Shown: piece by piece, positions 16,932-24,761 of the stretch
Layout: every line of letters starts with the position of its first letter
Numbering within the stretch: the stretch's first letter is position 1
Source of the DNA: Candidatus Desulfovibrio intestinipullorum
GTDB lineage: Bacteria > Desulfobacterota > Desulfovibrionia > Desulfovibrionales > Desulfovibrionaceae
Length of the DNA: 42,695 bases
Assembly: GCA_019113165.1 (NCBI GenBank)
Contig: DXHV01000040.1
Span: 1 to 42,695, forward strand
Direction of reading: 5' to 3'
Notes under the pieces: generated by a model
Databases searched by the model: none
Seen by the model: the letters and a program-made list of their open reading frames with translations, nothing else
What the model was told of the DNA's origin: nothing
Program-made: the position numbers and the translations under genes

Positions 16932-17687
16932 ATGGAATATTGCATGCGTGCCAAAGAAGTCAGTGTCTTCTATGGAGGAAAGGAAGCACTGAGCAAGGTG
17001 TCACTTGATTTTCCCAAGGGTGCCGTGACGGCTCTGATCGGACCTTCCGGCTGTGGCAAGTCGACCTTTCTGCGCTGCCTCAACCGCATGAACGACCTCA
17101 TCCCGGCCTGCCGTGTGGAAGGGGAGATCTTGCTTGACAATCAGGAAATCATGTCACAGGGTATGGACGTGGTCGAGCTGCGTCGCAGAGTGGGCATGGT
17201 GTTCCAGAAGCCCAATCCCTTCCCCAAGTCCATTTTTGAGAACGTGGCCTATGGCCTCAGAGTCAATGGTGTTAAGGACGAAGGTCTCATTGCCGGCAAG
17301 GTGGAAGCTGCCCTGAATCGGGCCGCCATCTTTGAAGAGGTCAAGGATCGTCTGAACGATTCCGCTCTCGGTCTTTCCGGCGGTCAGCAGCAGCGCCTGT
17401 GCATTGCCAGAGCCCTGGCCGTGGAACCCGAAGTCCTGCTCATGGACGAACCCGCCAGCGCCCTGGACCCCATCGCCACCCAGAAAATCGAAGAGAGTAT
17501 CCGCGAGCTTGCCGGCGATCTGACCATCATCATCGTGACTCACAACATGCAGCAGGCTGCGCGTGTGTCTGACTACACCGCCTTCTTCTACATGGGCCAC
17601 CTCATCGAGACCGACAAGACAGATACCATCTTCACCCGCCCAAGCAAGAAGCAGACCGAAGACTACATCACCGGCAGATTCGGTTAG
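16932..17687 (+). CDS. pstB: Phosphate ABC transporter ATPase PstB
   Basis: PstB drives phosphate import by PstSCA and is part of the signal chain to PhoR. The 251 residues contain Walker [10 protein letters not shown] (37-45), the Q-loop F-Q-K-P-N-P-F-P specific to PstB, signature L-S-G-G-Q-Q-Q-R (148-155), Walker B V-L-L-M-D-E-P and the switch His in V-T-H-N-M. The ATG at 16932 has GAGG about 5 bases upstream; a second ATG four codons on is possible. In most bacteria pstB follows pstA, whereas here it is in the divergent unit behind phoR. Confidence 0.96.
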   Translation: MEYCMRAKEVSVFYGGKEALSKVSLDFPKGAVTALIGPSGCGKSTFLRCLNRMNDLIPACRVEGEILLDNQEIMSQGMDVVELRRRVGMVFQKPNPFPKSIFENVAYGLRVNGVKDEGLIAGKVEAALNRAAIFEEVKDRLNDSALGLSGGQQQRLCIARALAVEPEVLLMDEPASALDPIATQKIEESIRELAGDLTIIIVTHNMQQAARVSDYTAFFYMGHLIETDKTDTIFTRPSKKQTEDYITGRFG

Positions 17688-17844
17688 ATCTTTTCTTCGC
17701 CTGAACACATCCGATGCAGAAAGCGGTCCCGATCAGGTCTTTTTGCACGGAATTCCTGGACATCCAGTATTGGCACATCCGTCAGTTCTCTTCATAACGC
17801 ATCAGAAAAAGCAGAACTGTACGCCTTTGTAAGGAAGCACCGGC

Positions 17845-18552
17845 ATGATAAAGCAAGAAAGTTATATAGAGCAGATGATTGTTTCCCTGCGCACACGTCT
17901 GCTTGTAATGGGCGCCTCGGTGGAAATTGCCGTGGACAACATGAAGAAGGCTGTGGCGGATCTCAATGTCGGCACAGCCCAGGCCGTCATCGAAAACGAT
18001 GACGACATTGATGCCATGGAAAATGAAATCGACGCGAGCTCCCTGGCACTCCTTGCCCGTACCCAGCCCGTGGCCAAGGATCTGCGCTTTGTGGTGAGTG
18101 CCCTGCGCATGGTCGTGGACATGGAGCGCATTGGTGACGAATGCACCTCCATCTGTTCTCAGGTCGTGCTCATGAAGGATGCCGACAAGAAGCAAATCAT
18201 GGACTATGTGGGCGAGCATCTGCAGTCTGCTACCGATGCCTTCCGCAGTGCCCTGAAGCTCATGCGCAACAACAACGCTGAAGAAGCTTTGACCATGCAG
18301 CATACCGATGACGAGGCTCTGCAGAGCGAAGTGGCCATCATCGAGCGCATGATGCGCGAGCTCGAATGCAACGATCATACGGTAGCCCACCCCGATCCCG
18401 TGCTCATCATGCACCTGATTCTCCTTGTGCATTCCCTGACCCGCATCTGGCGCCGTTCTGCCAATATTGCCGGTCACATCTACTTTGCCTCCCTCGGCGA
18501 CTCCCTCAAGCATGCTCCCGAGAAGATGAAGGCCGAACGTCTGCACTTCTAG
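17845..18552 (+). CDS. phoU: Phosphate signalling regulator PhoU
   Basis: PhoU is a cytoplasmic helical protein that represses PhoR signalling when phosphate is plentiful and tunes the Pst transporter. The 235 residues form two three-helix PhoU repeats with the metal-binding signature E/D-x-x-x-D: I-E-N-D-D-D-I-D near residue 50, V-V-D-M-E-R-I-G-D-E near 92-101, and the corresponding L-T-R-I-W-R-R-S-A-N-I-A in the second half. The second-repeat motif is less acidic than usual. An AAGGAAG sequence precedes the ATG. It follows pstB by 157 bases, which include a weak CCTGA / TCAGG hairpin with five T at 17735-17739, so some transcripts may end before phoU. Confidence 0.93.
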   Translation: MIKQESYIEQMIVSLRTRLLVMGASVEIAVDNMKKAVADLNVGTAQAVIENDDDIDAMENEIDASSLALLARTQPVAKDLRFVVSALRMVVDMERIGDECTSICSQVVLMKDADKKQIMDYVGEHLQSATDAFRSALKLMRNNNAEEALTMQHTDDEALQSEVAIIERMMRELECNDHTVAHPDPVLIMHLILLVHSLTRIWRRSANIAGHIYFASLGDSLKHAPEKMKAERLHF

Positions 18553-18583
18553 TCGAGCGTTCGCACAAGATTTTTCAGACACA

Positions 18584-18650
18584 GACAGTTCCCGTCTGCT
18601 GCAGGGCCCTGGCAGGGGCCCTGTGCACCTGGCGAGGACTGTCTTTTTTT
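18584..18650 (+). terminator. Terminator of phoB-phoR-pstB-phoU
   Basis: An outer stem GACAGT / ACTGTC (18584-18589 and 18638-18643) and a strong inner hairpin CAGGGCCC / GGGCCCTG (18602-18609 and 18616-18623) are followed by seven T. Confidence 0.8.
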
Positions 18651-18656
18651 GTACCA

Positions 18657-18700
18657 CATCACAAAGGCCCCGTTCCCTGAGGAACGGAGCCTTTGTGATG
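18657..18700. repeat. 20-bp inverted repeat between convergent phoU and dapA
   Basis: Left arm 18657-18676 and right arm 18681-18700 match in 19 of 20 positions around the loop CTGA. No U-tract follows on either strand. It would form a very stable hairpin at the 3' end of the dapA transcript, where it may act as a terminator or as a block to exonucleases. Confidence 0.65.
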
Positions 18701-18728
18701 CTGATTTCTGAAAGTCTCTGGGATCGCC

Positions 18729-19613
18729 TTACCTGGCCAGAAGACCTGCGTCCTGCATGGCGCTCACGAGCTTGGCACGGTCGGCAGCGGAGAGCGGGAA
18801 GAGCGGCAGGCGCATTTCCTCTTCCACCTTGCCCATGAGGGCCAGGGCGGTCTTGACGGGAATGGGGTTGCTGACCATGAACATGGCCTGATGCAGGGGG
18901 AAGAGCTGATGATGCAGGGTGCGGGCCTTCTGGAAGTCGCCCTGTTCAAAGGCCTTCCACAGGTCGGACATGGCCCTGGGAGCAATGTTGGAGGTCACGG
19001 AAATGACACCGCAGCCGCCCAGTGCCCAGAGCGGGAAGGCAGTGAAATCGTCGCCGGAGAGTACGCAGAAGTCTTCGGGGCAGGCGGCGATGAGTTCGCT
19101 GCACTGGACCATGTTGCCCGTGGCTTCCTTGACGCCCACAAAGTTGGGGAATTCATGGGCCAGGCGGGCAATGGTGGCAGGCAGCATGTTGCAGCCCGTG
19201 CGGCCCGGCACATTGTAGGCAACGAGGGGAATGTCCACGGCCCTGGCCACGGTGGCATAGTGGTGGTAGAGGCCTTCCTGGGTGGGCTTGTTGTAATAGG
19301 GGGTGATGAGCAGGGCACCGTCTGCACCGGCCTCCTGGGCAAAGCGGGTGAGGTTGATGGCTTCTATGGTGTTGTTGGAGCCGGATCCGGCCAGGACCTT
19401 GACGCGACCCTTGACCTGATCAACGCAGATTTCTATGACCCGTTTGTGTTCGTCGTGGGAAAGGGTTGCGGATTCGCCTGTGGTTCCACAGGGAACAAGA
19501 CCACTGACACCTTCCTCTATTTCCCAGTCTATAAGGGCACGAAAGGCGTCTTCATCAATATTGCCATTCTTGAATGGGGTAATGATGGCTGTAAAGACTC
19601 CGGAAAACTGCAT
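18729..19613 (-). CDS. dapA: 4-hydroxy-tetrahydrodipicolinate synthase
   Basis: DapA condenses pyruvate with aspartate semialdehyde, the first committed step to diaminopimelate and lysine. The 294 residues match the family length. Visible are G-T-T-G-E-S with Thr44 and Thr45, the catalytic triad Tyr at 107 (T-P-Y-Y-N-K-P) and Tyr133 (A-Y-N-V-P-G-R-T), the Schiff-base Lys162 in V-K-E-A-T-G, and Arg138. AAGGAGAG lies 7 bases before the ATG. It is the last of a leftward run of genes but is isolated from gdx by a strong terminator, so it probably has its own promoter in 19614-19723; none is clear-cut. Confidence 0.96.
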   Translation of the reverse strand: MQFSGVFTAIITPFKNGNIDEDAFRALIDWEIEEGVSGLVPCGTTGESATLSHDEHKRVIEICVDQVKGRVKVLAGSGSNNTIEAINLTRFAQEAGADGALLITPYYNKPTQEGLYHHYATVARAVDIPLVAYNVPGRTGCNMLPATIARLAHEFPNFVGVKEATGNMVQCSELIAACPEDFCVLSGDDFTAFPLWALGGCGVISVTSNIAPRAMSDLWKAFEQGDFQKARTLHHQLFPLHQAMFMVSNPIPVKTALALMGKVEEEMRLPLFPLSAADRAKLVSAMQDAGLLAR

Positions 19614-19723
19614 AGAAACTCTCCTTGGGGCACTGCCGGATCATGACGGCACAGGCGATCCGGCTCGGGGTATTTGCAGCAAAACTCTTGCACAATGGTG
19701 CCACAAAAGCAAGCACAGGGCTC

Positions 19724-19775
19724 AAAAAAGATGACAGGGCCGCCAGTGCCCCGATTGGGGCAGATGGCGACCCTG
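19724..19775 (-). terminator. Terminator of gdx
   Basis: On the minus strand a long hairpin (outer CAGGG / CCCTG at 19775-19771 and 19739-19735, inner TGCCCC / GGGGCA) is followed 5 bases later by six T (19729-19724). It separates gdx from dapA. Confidence 0.8.
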
Positions 19776-19800
19776 TTCTCGTTTGCTTTTGTACCCAGCC

Positions 19801-20115
19801 TCAGGACACGATGCGCAGGCCGACAATGCCCAGGAGAATCAGGCCGAGACAGGCCAGACGCTGCAGGCTTGCGCTCTCGCCCAGAAAGAGGATGCCCACC
19901 AGCACGGATCCGACGGCGCCTATGCCGGTCCAGACGGTATAGGCCGTGCCCAGGGGCAGTTTGCGCATGGCAAGCGAAAGCAGCCAGAAGCTGATGAGCA
20001 TGAAGACAAAGGTGCCCACCGAGGGCCACAGACGGGAAAAGCCATGGGACAGCTTCATGCAGCCAGCCCAGGCCACCTCAAGCAGTCCGGCGACAAGGAC
20101 ACAGAACCAGGCCAT
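19801..20115 (-). CDS. gdx: Guanidinium exporter Gdx (SugE, SMR family)
   Basis: This 104-residue inner-membrane protein has four membrane helices and works as a dual-topology dimer that expels guanidinium in exchange for protons. The essential Glu13 is in G-L-L-E-V-A-W-A, and the SugE/Gdx subgroup marks are present: K-L-S-H-G-F-S-R-L near residue 21, G-T-A-Y-T-V-W-T-G-I-G-A-V-G, and L-G-E-S-A-S near 80. The start is the ATG at 20115 with GGAG 6 bases before it; an upstream in-frame start would run through the riboswitch and is rejected. The riboswitch directly upstream independently supports guanidinium as substrate, rather than the quaternary ammonium compounds handled by the EmrE subgroup. 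Confidence 0.95.
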   Translation of the reverse strand: MAWFCVLVAGLLEVAWAGCMKLSHGFSRLWPSVGTFVFMLISFWLLSLAMRKLPLGTAYTVWTGIGAVGSVLVGILFLGESASLQRLACLGLILLGIVGLRIVS

Positions 20116-20133
20116 GAAAAACTCCGGAAATTT

Positions 20134-20188
20134 CGAGGTCGTCCCCGGTGGCTGAAACAGGGGGCCCAGGGGTCGTCCCCGGGGTCCC
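20134..20188 (-). promoter_or_regulatory. Guanidine-II riboswitch (mini-ykkC motif) controlling gdx
   Basis: On the minus strand two hairpins carry the diagnostic ACGA tetraloop closed by G-G and C-C pairs. The first is GGGG-ACGA-CCCC with the loop at 20176-20173, extended by a further GGG/CCC stem to 20188-20161 with two mismatches. The second is CGGGG-ACGA-CCTCG at 20147-20134. The 13-base linker is within the known range. The second hairpin ends 8 bases before the GGAG ribosome-binding sequence of gdx, which fits the translational mode of this class: guanidine docks the two loops and frees the start site. A T-rich tract (20204-20199) lies just before the first hairpin, so the transcript start is unclear. 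Confidence 0.88.
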
Positions 20189-20230
20189 GGCACAAGACAA
20201 AAAAGAGCAGACAGGGAGGATCTGGCAGAA

Positions 20231-21664
20231 TCATCCAGACAGACGGGGCTGGTCCTTTTCCTCAGGTTCCCCCTGGCCAAAGCGGACCACAAAGCGGTTG
20301 CCCTGAGCCCAGGTCTCGTGGCGCACGGTCCAGCCCAGGCGCTCGCAGCCCCGCTGTACCAGAGAAAGGCCGAGGCCGCTGCCAGGCGTTGCGCTCATGC
20401 CGCGCACCCCGCGCTCGAACATGCGGGCGCGCACTTCTTCGTCGATGGGCGGTGCCGTGTCCGTCACCGCAAAGCCGTCCCTGTCCAGATGGAGCACAAT
20501 GCGGCCCTCCTGCGTGTACCGGCAGGCATTGTCCAGCAGGTTGTGGACCACCAGGGCGGAGAGGTCCGGGTTGCCGTGGATCATGCAGGTGTCCGGCAGC
20601 TCCAGCGCGAACGTGATGGGCCGGTTGCGCAGCATGGTCGCCACAAAGTCCTCTTCCCTGCGGATGAGAGCCGACAGATCAAAGGCGTGGTAGTGCAGCT
20701 GTTCGGGACGGCGAGCCAGCACAAGCATGGTGTGCACCGTGTCTGTCATGCCGTCAAGGGTGCGCTGCATGCGGCTCACTACCGGCTTGAGGGGGGTGTC
20801 GGCCAGACGGGTCTCCAGGATTTCCGTGGCCCCCTGCAAAACGGTGAGGGGCGTGCGCAGCTCGTGGCTCACGTCGCCCGTAAAGAGTTGTTCGCGGTTC
20901 AGAAAGTCGCGCAGGGACCGTTCCCTGGCCACAAAGGCACGGGAGAGCTCGCCCACCTCGTCCTTGCGCCGGCACAAGGGGCTGGACTCAAGCGTTTCCC
21001 CTGAGTGGATGGTTCCGGTGAGGCGCACAAGGGGAGTGACCAGACGCTTGCTCAGCCAGCAGGAAAGCAGCAGGGCGGCCACAAGGCTTACGCAGCCGCA
21101 GGCCAGAGCCACGGTGAGCATGACTTCCTCTATGTCGTCGAGATCCTTGACTCTGCCCACCACTGCATGGACGTGTTCCCTGGTCTTGTCGGCGCTGACA
21201 AAGGCATAGATGTCGGTGTCTATGCGGGTGAGCTCCTGTGTACCCGGGGCTGGTCTGAGCTCTTCCGGTATGGTCTCGTCGTCAAACCAGGAAACGCGCA
21301 GGGACTGGGCAAGCTCGTGGAGTTTCTCTGGACTCTTGCCGGCCTGTCGCTCCTGGATGAGCAGGCGCAGGATGGGCTCCATGTGCCAGCGCACAATGTG
21401 CGAGAGGGTCATCTCGTAGGTGACGTAGCTGCACAGCCCGAAGACAAGACAGCTTGCCACGGCAAGGCCGGCCATGGTGAGGGCCAGTCTGGTGCGCAGG
21501 GAGTACCTGGCCGTCAGCCTGTGCCAGAGATCCCTTGCAGGCAGCCGTTCTTTGAGGACACGGCCAGGGAAGAAGCGAAGGAGCCTCGAAAGCCATCCTG
21601 AATACAAGGCCGCAAGAGTGGCAAGAAAGCCGAAAAGTCTGGTCAGAAGGGAGGGAATGCGCAT
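20231..21664 (-). CDS. Two-component sensor histidine kinase, QseC-like
   Basis: The 477-residue inner-membrane kinase has a hydrophobic, basic N-terminal extension (residues 8-33), membrane helices at about 59-80 and 181-203, a periplasmic sensor of about 100 residues between them, HAMP at about 204-257, HisKA with His267 in V-S-H-E-L-R-T-P, and an ATPase domain with N-L-L-D-N-A and G-S-G-L-G-L-S-L. The extra N-terminal hydrophobic stretch is unusual and may be a third membrane segment or a misplaced start. It follows its response regulator by 66 bases. Together with the YgiW-like gene upstream, the order matches the ygiW-qseBC arrangement of enterobacteria. The signal it senses is unknown. 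Confidence 0.87.
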   Translation of the reverse strand: MRIPSLLTRLFGFLATLAALYSGWLSRLLRFFPGRVLKERLPARDLWHRLTARYSLRTRLALTMAGLAVASCLVFGLCSYVTYEMTLSHIVRWHMEPILRLLIQERQAGKSPEKLHELAQSLRVSWFDDETIPEELRPAPGTQELTRIDTDIYAFVSADKTREHVHAVVGRVKDLDDIEEVMLTVALACGCVSLVAALLLSCWLSKRLVTPLVRLTGTIHSGETLESSPLCRRKDEVGELSRAFVARERSLRDFLNREQLFTGDVSHELRTPLTVLQGATEILETRLADTPLKPVVSRMQRTLDGMTDTVHTMLVLARRPEQLHYHAFDLSALIRREEDFVATMLRNRPITFALELPDTCMIHGNPDLSALVVHNLLDNACRYTQEGRIVLHLDRDGFAVTDTAPPIDEEVRARMFERGVRGMSATPGSGLGLSLVQRGCERLGWTVRHETWAQGNRFVVRFGQGEPEEKDQPRLSG

Positions 21665-21730
21665 GGAAGCCTCGCCCCGAAGGTATGTCTGCCTGAAAGG
21701 ACGTCTGAAGGGCCGGCTGGTGTCTGCCGG

Positions 21731-22459
21731 CTAGAGCCTGTCCGTCAGGCTCTTGTCCGTGTCCTGAGCCTCCCTGGACACAAGGACAAAGCCCACGTGA
21801 GGAATGGTCTTGAGCAGGGGCGTGGCAAAGGGCTTGTCCATCTTGCTGCGCAGCTCGTGGATGTGGGTGCGCAGGGCATCGCTGTCCGGGGGCGAATCCC
21901 CCCACAGGGTCTGCTCAAGCCTGGCCCTGGGCACAATGGCCGGTGCCGCACGCAAAAGTTCCTCCAGGATGGCAAAGGCCGTGGGCCCCAGGCGCAGGGG
22001 AATGCCGCTGCGGCTCACCGTGTGCGTGGCGGGATCCAGGCGCAGGTCCTCCCAGGCGAGCACGCTCTGCACCTGCCGGCCCTGGGATCGGCGCACCAGG
22101 GCTCTGAGTCGTGCGTCGAGCTCCTTCATGGAAAAGGGCTTGACGAGATAGTCGTCCGCTCCGCAGTCCAGGCCCGTGACCCTGTCGGCCACGGTGTCTC
22201 TGGCCGTGAGCATGAGAATGGGCACAGGGTTGGCGTAGTCCCTGCGCAGGGTGCGGCAGAGGGTGAGCCCGTCCATACCGGGCAGCATGATGTCCAGCAC
22301 GATCACGTCAAAATGCCCGTCTGCGGCCTGCCTGAGTCCGGCCGTGCCGCTGGCGGCACAGTCCAGTTCGTAGCCCAGGGGTTCGAGAAAGGCATAGAGG
22401 TTGGCGGTAATGTCCTGATTGTCTTCCACAAGCAGGACCCTGATGCGGTCCTTGCGCAT
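21731..22459 (-). CDS. Two-component response regulator (OmpR family), QseB-like
   Basis: The 242 residues form a receiver domain (acidic pocket E12-D13, phospho-acceptor Asp56 in V-L-D-I-M-L-P-G, Lys107 in L-V-K-P-F-S) and a C-terminal winged helix. The DNA-recognition helix has S-D-A-L-R-T-H-I-H-E-L-R-S-K and the end reads H-V-G-F-V-L, closer to the QseB/PmrA branch than to PhoB. It lies between the YgiW-like gene (108-base gap) and the kinase (66-base gap), all leftward. Its targets probably include the YgiW-like gene, as in QseB systems, but no binding site was identified. Confidence 0.9.
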   Translation of the reverse strand: MRKDRIRVLLVEDNQDITANLYAFLEPLGYELDCAASGTAGLRQAADGHFDVIVLDIMLPGMDGLTLCRTLRRDYANPVPILMLTARDTVADRVTGLDCGADDYLVKPFSMKELDARLRALVRRSQGRQVQSVLAWEDLRLDPATHTVSRSGIPLRLGPTAFAILEELLRAAPAIVPRARLEQTLWGDSPPDSDALRTHIHELRSKMDKPFATPLLKTIPHVGFVLVSREAQDTDKSLTDRL

Positions 22460-22567
22460 GCGTCACCTCACGGGGCAGTCGGGGCGGCAGGGAACAGGAG
22501 AGCCCTTGTACCGCCCCTGCCATATGTTCGGGATGCGGACCGGACTGGCCCGCTTGCAGACTTCGGC

Positions 22568-22966
22568 CTAGCGCACGATTTCCAGGTAGTCCACATCCAC
22601 TTCCCTGCCGCCGTGATCAAAGTCCACCTCGCCCACGAGTCTGATGCGGGTCTGGGGCGTGACCGTCTGGCCGCGGAACTTCTTGTGGCCAATGTTCACA
22701 ATGGTCGTGCCGGACGCATCCCTGAAGAGGTATCTGTTCTTGGAAATCTGTTCGATGATCGAGCCTGTCAGCGTGCAGGGGGTATCCTCGTGGGCCGTGG
22801 CTACCTGGCTTGCCCTGGTGACGGCAGCAGACTGCGGGCCTCTGAATCCGCCCTGGTACCCCTGTGGTCCGTACTGGGGATGGGGTGCGGTGCCCGGGCC
22901 TTCAAAGGCGGCCAGGACAGGGGTGGCACAAAGGCAGAGGCAGAGCGCAAGAAAAAGTGCACGCAT
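22568..22966 (-). CDS. YgiW/YdeI-family periplasmic OB-fold (BOF) stress protein
   Basis: The 132-residue precursor has a Sec signal peptide with a Leu/Cys-rich core and V-L-A cleavage near residue 19. A Gly/Pro/Gln-rich linker of about 30 residues follows, and then the bacterial OB-fold domain. The domain shows the family pattern: L-T-G-S-I near 68, Y-L-F-R-D-A-S-G-T near 80, G-H-K-K-F-R-G near 95, and L-V-G-E-V-D-F-D, ending in V-D-V-D-Y-L. AAGGAG precedes the ATG. Relatives (YgiW/VisP) act in envelope stress tolerance and are encoded next to, and controlled by, QseBC. The Gly/Gln-rich linker is longer than in the E. coli protein. Confidence 0.85.
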   Translation of the reverse strand: MRALFLALCLCLCATPVLAAFEGPGTAPHPQYGPQGYQGGFRGPQSAAVTRASQVATAHEDTPCTLTGSIIEQISKNRYLFRDASGTTIVNIGHKKFRGQTVTPQTRIRLVGEVDFDHGGREVDVDYLEIVR

Positions 22967-23155
22967 GGGAATTCTCCTTGGACGGTTGGGAAAGCATGCC
23001 AGCGTCTGGCATGCCGTCTGTCTGGTTGTATGCTGAAGCGGGCACAAGTGTTCTTTGAGGCCTTGTGCCTGCGTCTTTCTGACTGAAAGACATCCTGAAA
23101 GACATCCTGGGAGATCGTGCGTGAAGAAAATGTGAAGAAGAGGATGCCTGGATTT

Positions 23156-24163
23156 TCAGAAGCCCTGTTTTTTGGGGGAAGCCGTACCTCTGGGCGCTGT
23201 GCCGGATTTTGTGCCGGACATGCGCGTGGCCGCAGGCTTTCTGCCCGAATCCGCAGAGGGCTTTTGCGCAGGCGGCTTCTGAGCGGTCGCTTTGGCTGCG
23301 GACGTCGCAGTCGTCTTTGCCGTACTCGCGCCTGTGGCAGGCGCAGCAGCGCCGGCGGGCTTGCGGGTGCGCAGGGAGAGGCAGGGAGAGATGGTGCCCT
23401 CGGCAATCATCTTCCTGCGCAGACTCTTCAGTTTTTTTGCAATGGCGGCAATGTCCGTGGCTGCAGGGCAGTCTGGATAGAGGCGCAGCAGAGGCGTGCG
23501 CTTGCACACGGCCTCCTGCAGCAGGGGATCGTGGCGTATGGTGCCAATGAGCCGTGCCTCCACCTGCAGGAACTTGCGGGCTGCGCCAAGAAGTCTGGTC
23601 CGGGTGAGGCTGACCTCTTCCGGATCCTGGACATTATTGATGACCACCTGAAAGTGGTCGAGATGGTGGGCCTTGCCGAGCACCTTGAGCAGCGCATAGG
23701 CATCGGTGATGGCCGTGGGTTCAGGTGTTGTGACCACAAGCTGCACGGCTGCGGATCGGGCCAGCAGGCGCACGGTCTCGGAGAGGCCTGCGCCAAGGTC
23801 GAGCAGCACAAAGTCGTGTCGTTCGGCCAGGGGGCGCAGGGTTTTCAGAAGCAGCTGGCAGGACTTGCTGTCCAGCTGGGCCTGCTGCCCCGTGCCCGAG
23901 GCAGCGGGCAGCACGTGCAGGCCCGAGGCATCCGTGTGCAGGACCCTGTCGATGGTCATGCGTCCCTGCAGGACGTCCCAGATGGTGCCGTCCGGAGTAA
24001 AGCCCATGAGCACATCCACGTTGGCCAGACCGAGGTCGCCGTCCACCACAAGGACACTGGCCCCAGACTGCTGCAGGGACAAGGCGAGATTCAGGGTGAC
24101 GTTGCTTTTGCCAACGCCGCCCTTGCCGCTGAGAATGGCAACACTGAGCGTCTGTGCGGGCAT
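23156..24163 (-). CDS. FlhG/FleN-like MinD-family ATPase with a basic C-terminal tail
   Basis: Residues 1-260 are a MinD/ParA-type ATPase: deviant Walker A S-G-K-G-G-V-G-K-S (12-20), D-G-D-L-G-L-A-N-V-D-V-L-M-G (41-54), which is the FlhG/FleN hallmark, and L-L-D-L-G-A-G-L (120-127). Such proteins control flagellar number and place FlhF, but no flagellar gene is nearby. There is no obvious amphipathic membrane-targeting helix at the C-terminus of the ATPase. Instead, residues 265-335 form a tail made almost only of Ala, Lys, Thr, Pro, Ser, Arg and Gly, net basic and surely disordered, like histone H1 tails. GGAG precedes the ATG. It follows the unknown 177-residue gene by 64 bases and may be the last gene of the lnt-prfB unit. 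Confidence 0.85.
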   Translation of the reverse strand: MPAQTLSVAILSGKGGVGKSNVTLNLALSLQQSGASVLVVDGDLGLANVDVLMGFTPDGTIWDVLQGRMTIDRVLHTDASGLHVLPAASGTGQQAQLDSKSCQLLLKTLRPLAERHDFVLLDLGAGLSETVRLLARSAAVQLVVTTPEPTAITDAYALLKVLGKAHHLDHFQVVINNVQDPEEVSLTRTRLLGAARKFLQVEARLIGTIRHDPLLQEAVCKRTPLLRLYPDCPAATDIAAIAKKLKSLRRKMIAEGTISPCLSLRTRKPAGAAAPATGASTAKTTATSAAKATAQKPPAQKPSADSGRKPAATRMSGTKSGTAPRGTASPKKQGF

Positions 24164-24227
24164 GGGAGACTCCGAAAGGAACAGGGATGAACAGGGAAAG
24201 GGAACAGGAATGCAGGCCATGGGCTCG

Positions 24228-24761
24228 TCAGGAGAAGAGGAAGCGCTTTTCCTCGGCGCTGACCCTGGCCTCGTCCTCGATTTCGCGGACCGTCACAGGC
24301 AGGGATACGTCCTGCGGCTCGCTGGAAGGCTTCAAGTCGGCCAGCAGGGGCTCCAGGCGTTCCAGAAGCTCCTCCGGCTGCATTTCCTCCCAGGCATGAT
24401 CCGGCAGGGAACAGATGAGGACTGCGGCTGGAAGCTTTTTTTGTTCCTGGGCCTGCAGAAGCTCCCGGGCCAGGTCTTGCGCACTCAGCCAGCCTGTGGC
24501 CGGCATGAGCAGGGCCGCACTGCGGGCATCCAGCCCTATGAGGCTGTCGCATTCCTGGGCGCAGGGTGCGAGCACCGAGACAGGGTCTGCGCTGCCCAGG
24601 GCTCTGGGAAAGAGGCGCAGAAAGAGAATCTGCGTCTCCTCGCAGCCCCGTTGGTAGCGCCTGGCTTCCGCTGTCAGGGAGAGCAGGAGATCCGGGTAGC
24701 GTGTGCGGAGTGCGGTCCTTGCTGCATGCGTCCTGCTAGGACCTGGAGTGCGTTTGCTCAT
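24228..24761 (-). CDS. Unknown protein overlapping the 3' end of prfB
   Basis: The 177-residue product begins inside prfB (26-base overlap), so its translation probably depends on prfB termination. There is no clear ribosome-binding sequence; an ATG at 24782 would add seven residues. It has a basic first 40 residues (T-R-Y-P-D-L-L-L-S-L-T-A-E-A-R-R), two Cys in the middle, a helical Leu/Gln/Glu-rich stretch near 100-115, and an acidic C-terminus. No signal peptide or membrane segment is present. I do not recognise the family. Its position between prfB and the FlhG-like ATPase suggests a conserved accessory role, perhaps with the ATPase. Third-position G/C is high, which supports real coding. 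Confidence 0.6.
   Translation of the reverse strand: MSKRTPGPSRTHAARTALRTRYPDLLLSLTAEARRYQRGCEETQILFLRLFPRALGSADPVSVLAPCAQECDSLIGLDARSAALLMPATGWLSAQDLARELLQAQEQKKLPAAVLICSLPDHAWEEMQPEELLERLEPLLADLKPSSEPQDVSLPVTVREIEDEARVSAEEKRFLFS

Noticed and set aside
20161..20188. The GGGG/CCCC hairpin read as a terminator of the kinase gene
   Set aside because: It lacks a T run after it. The ACGA loop and the second ACGA hairpin fit the riboswitch better.
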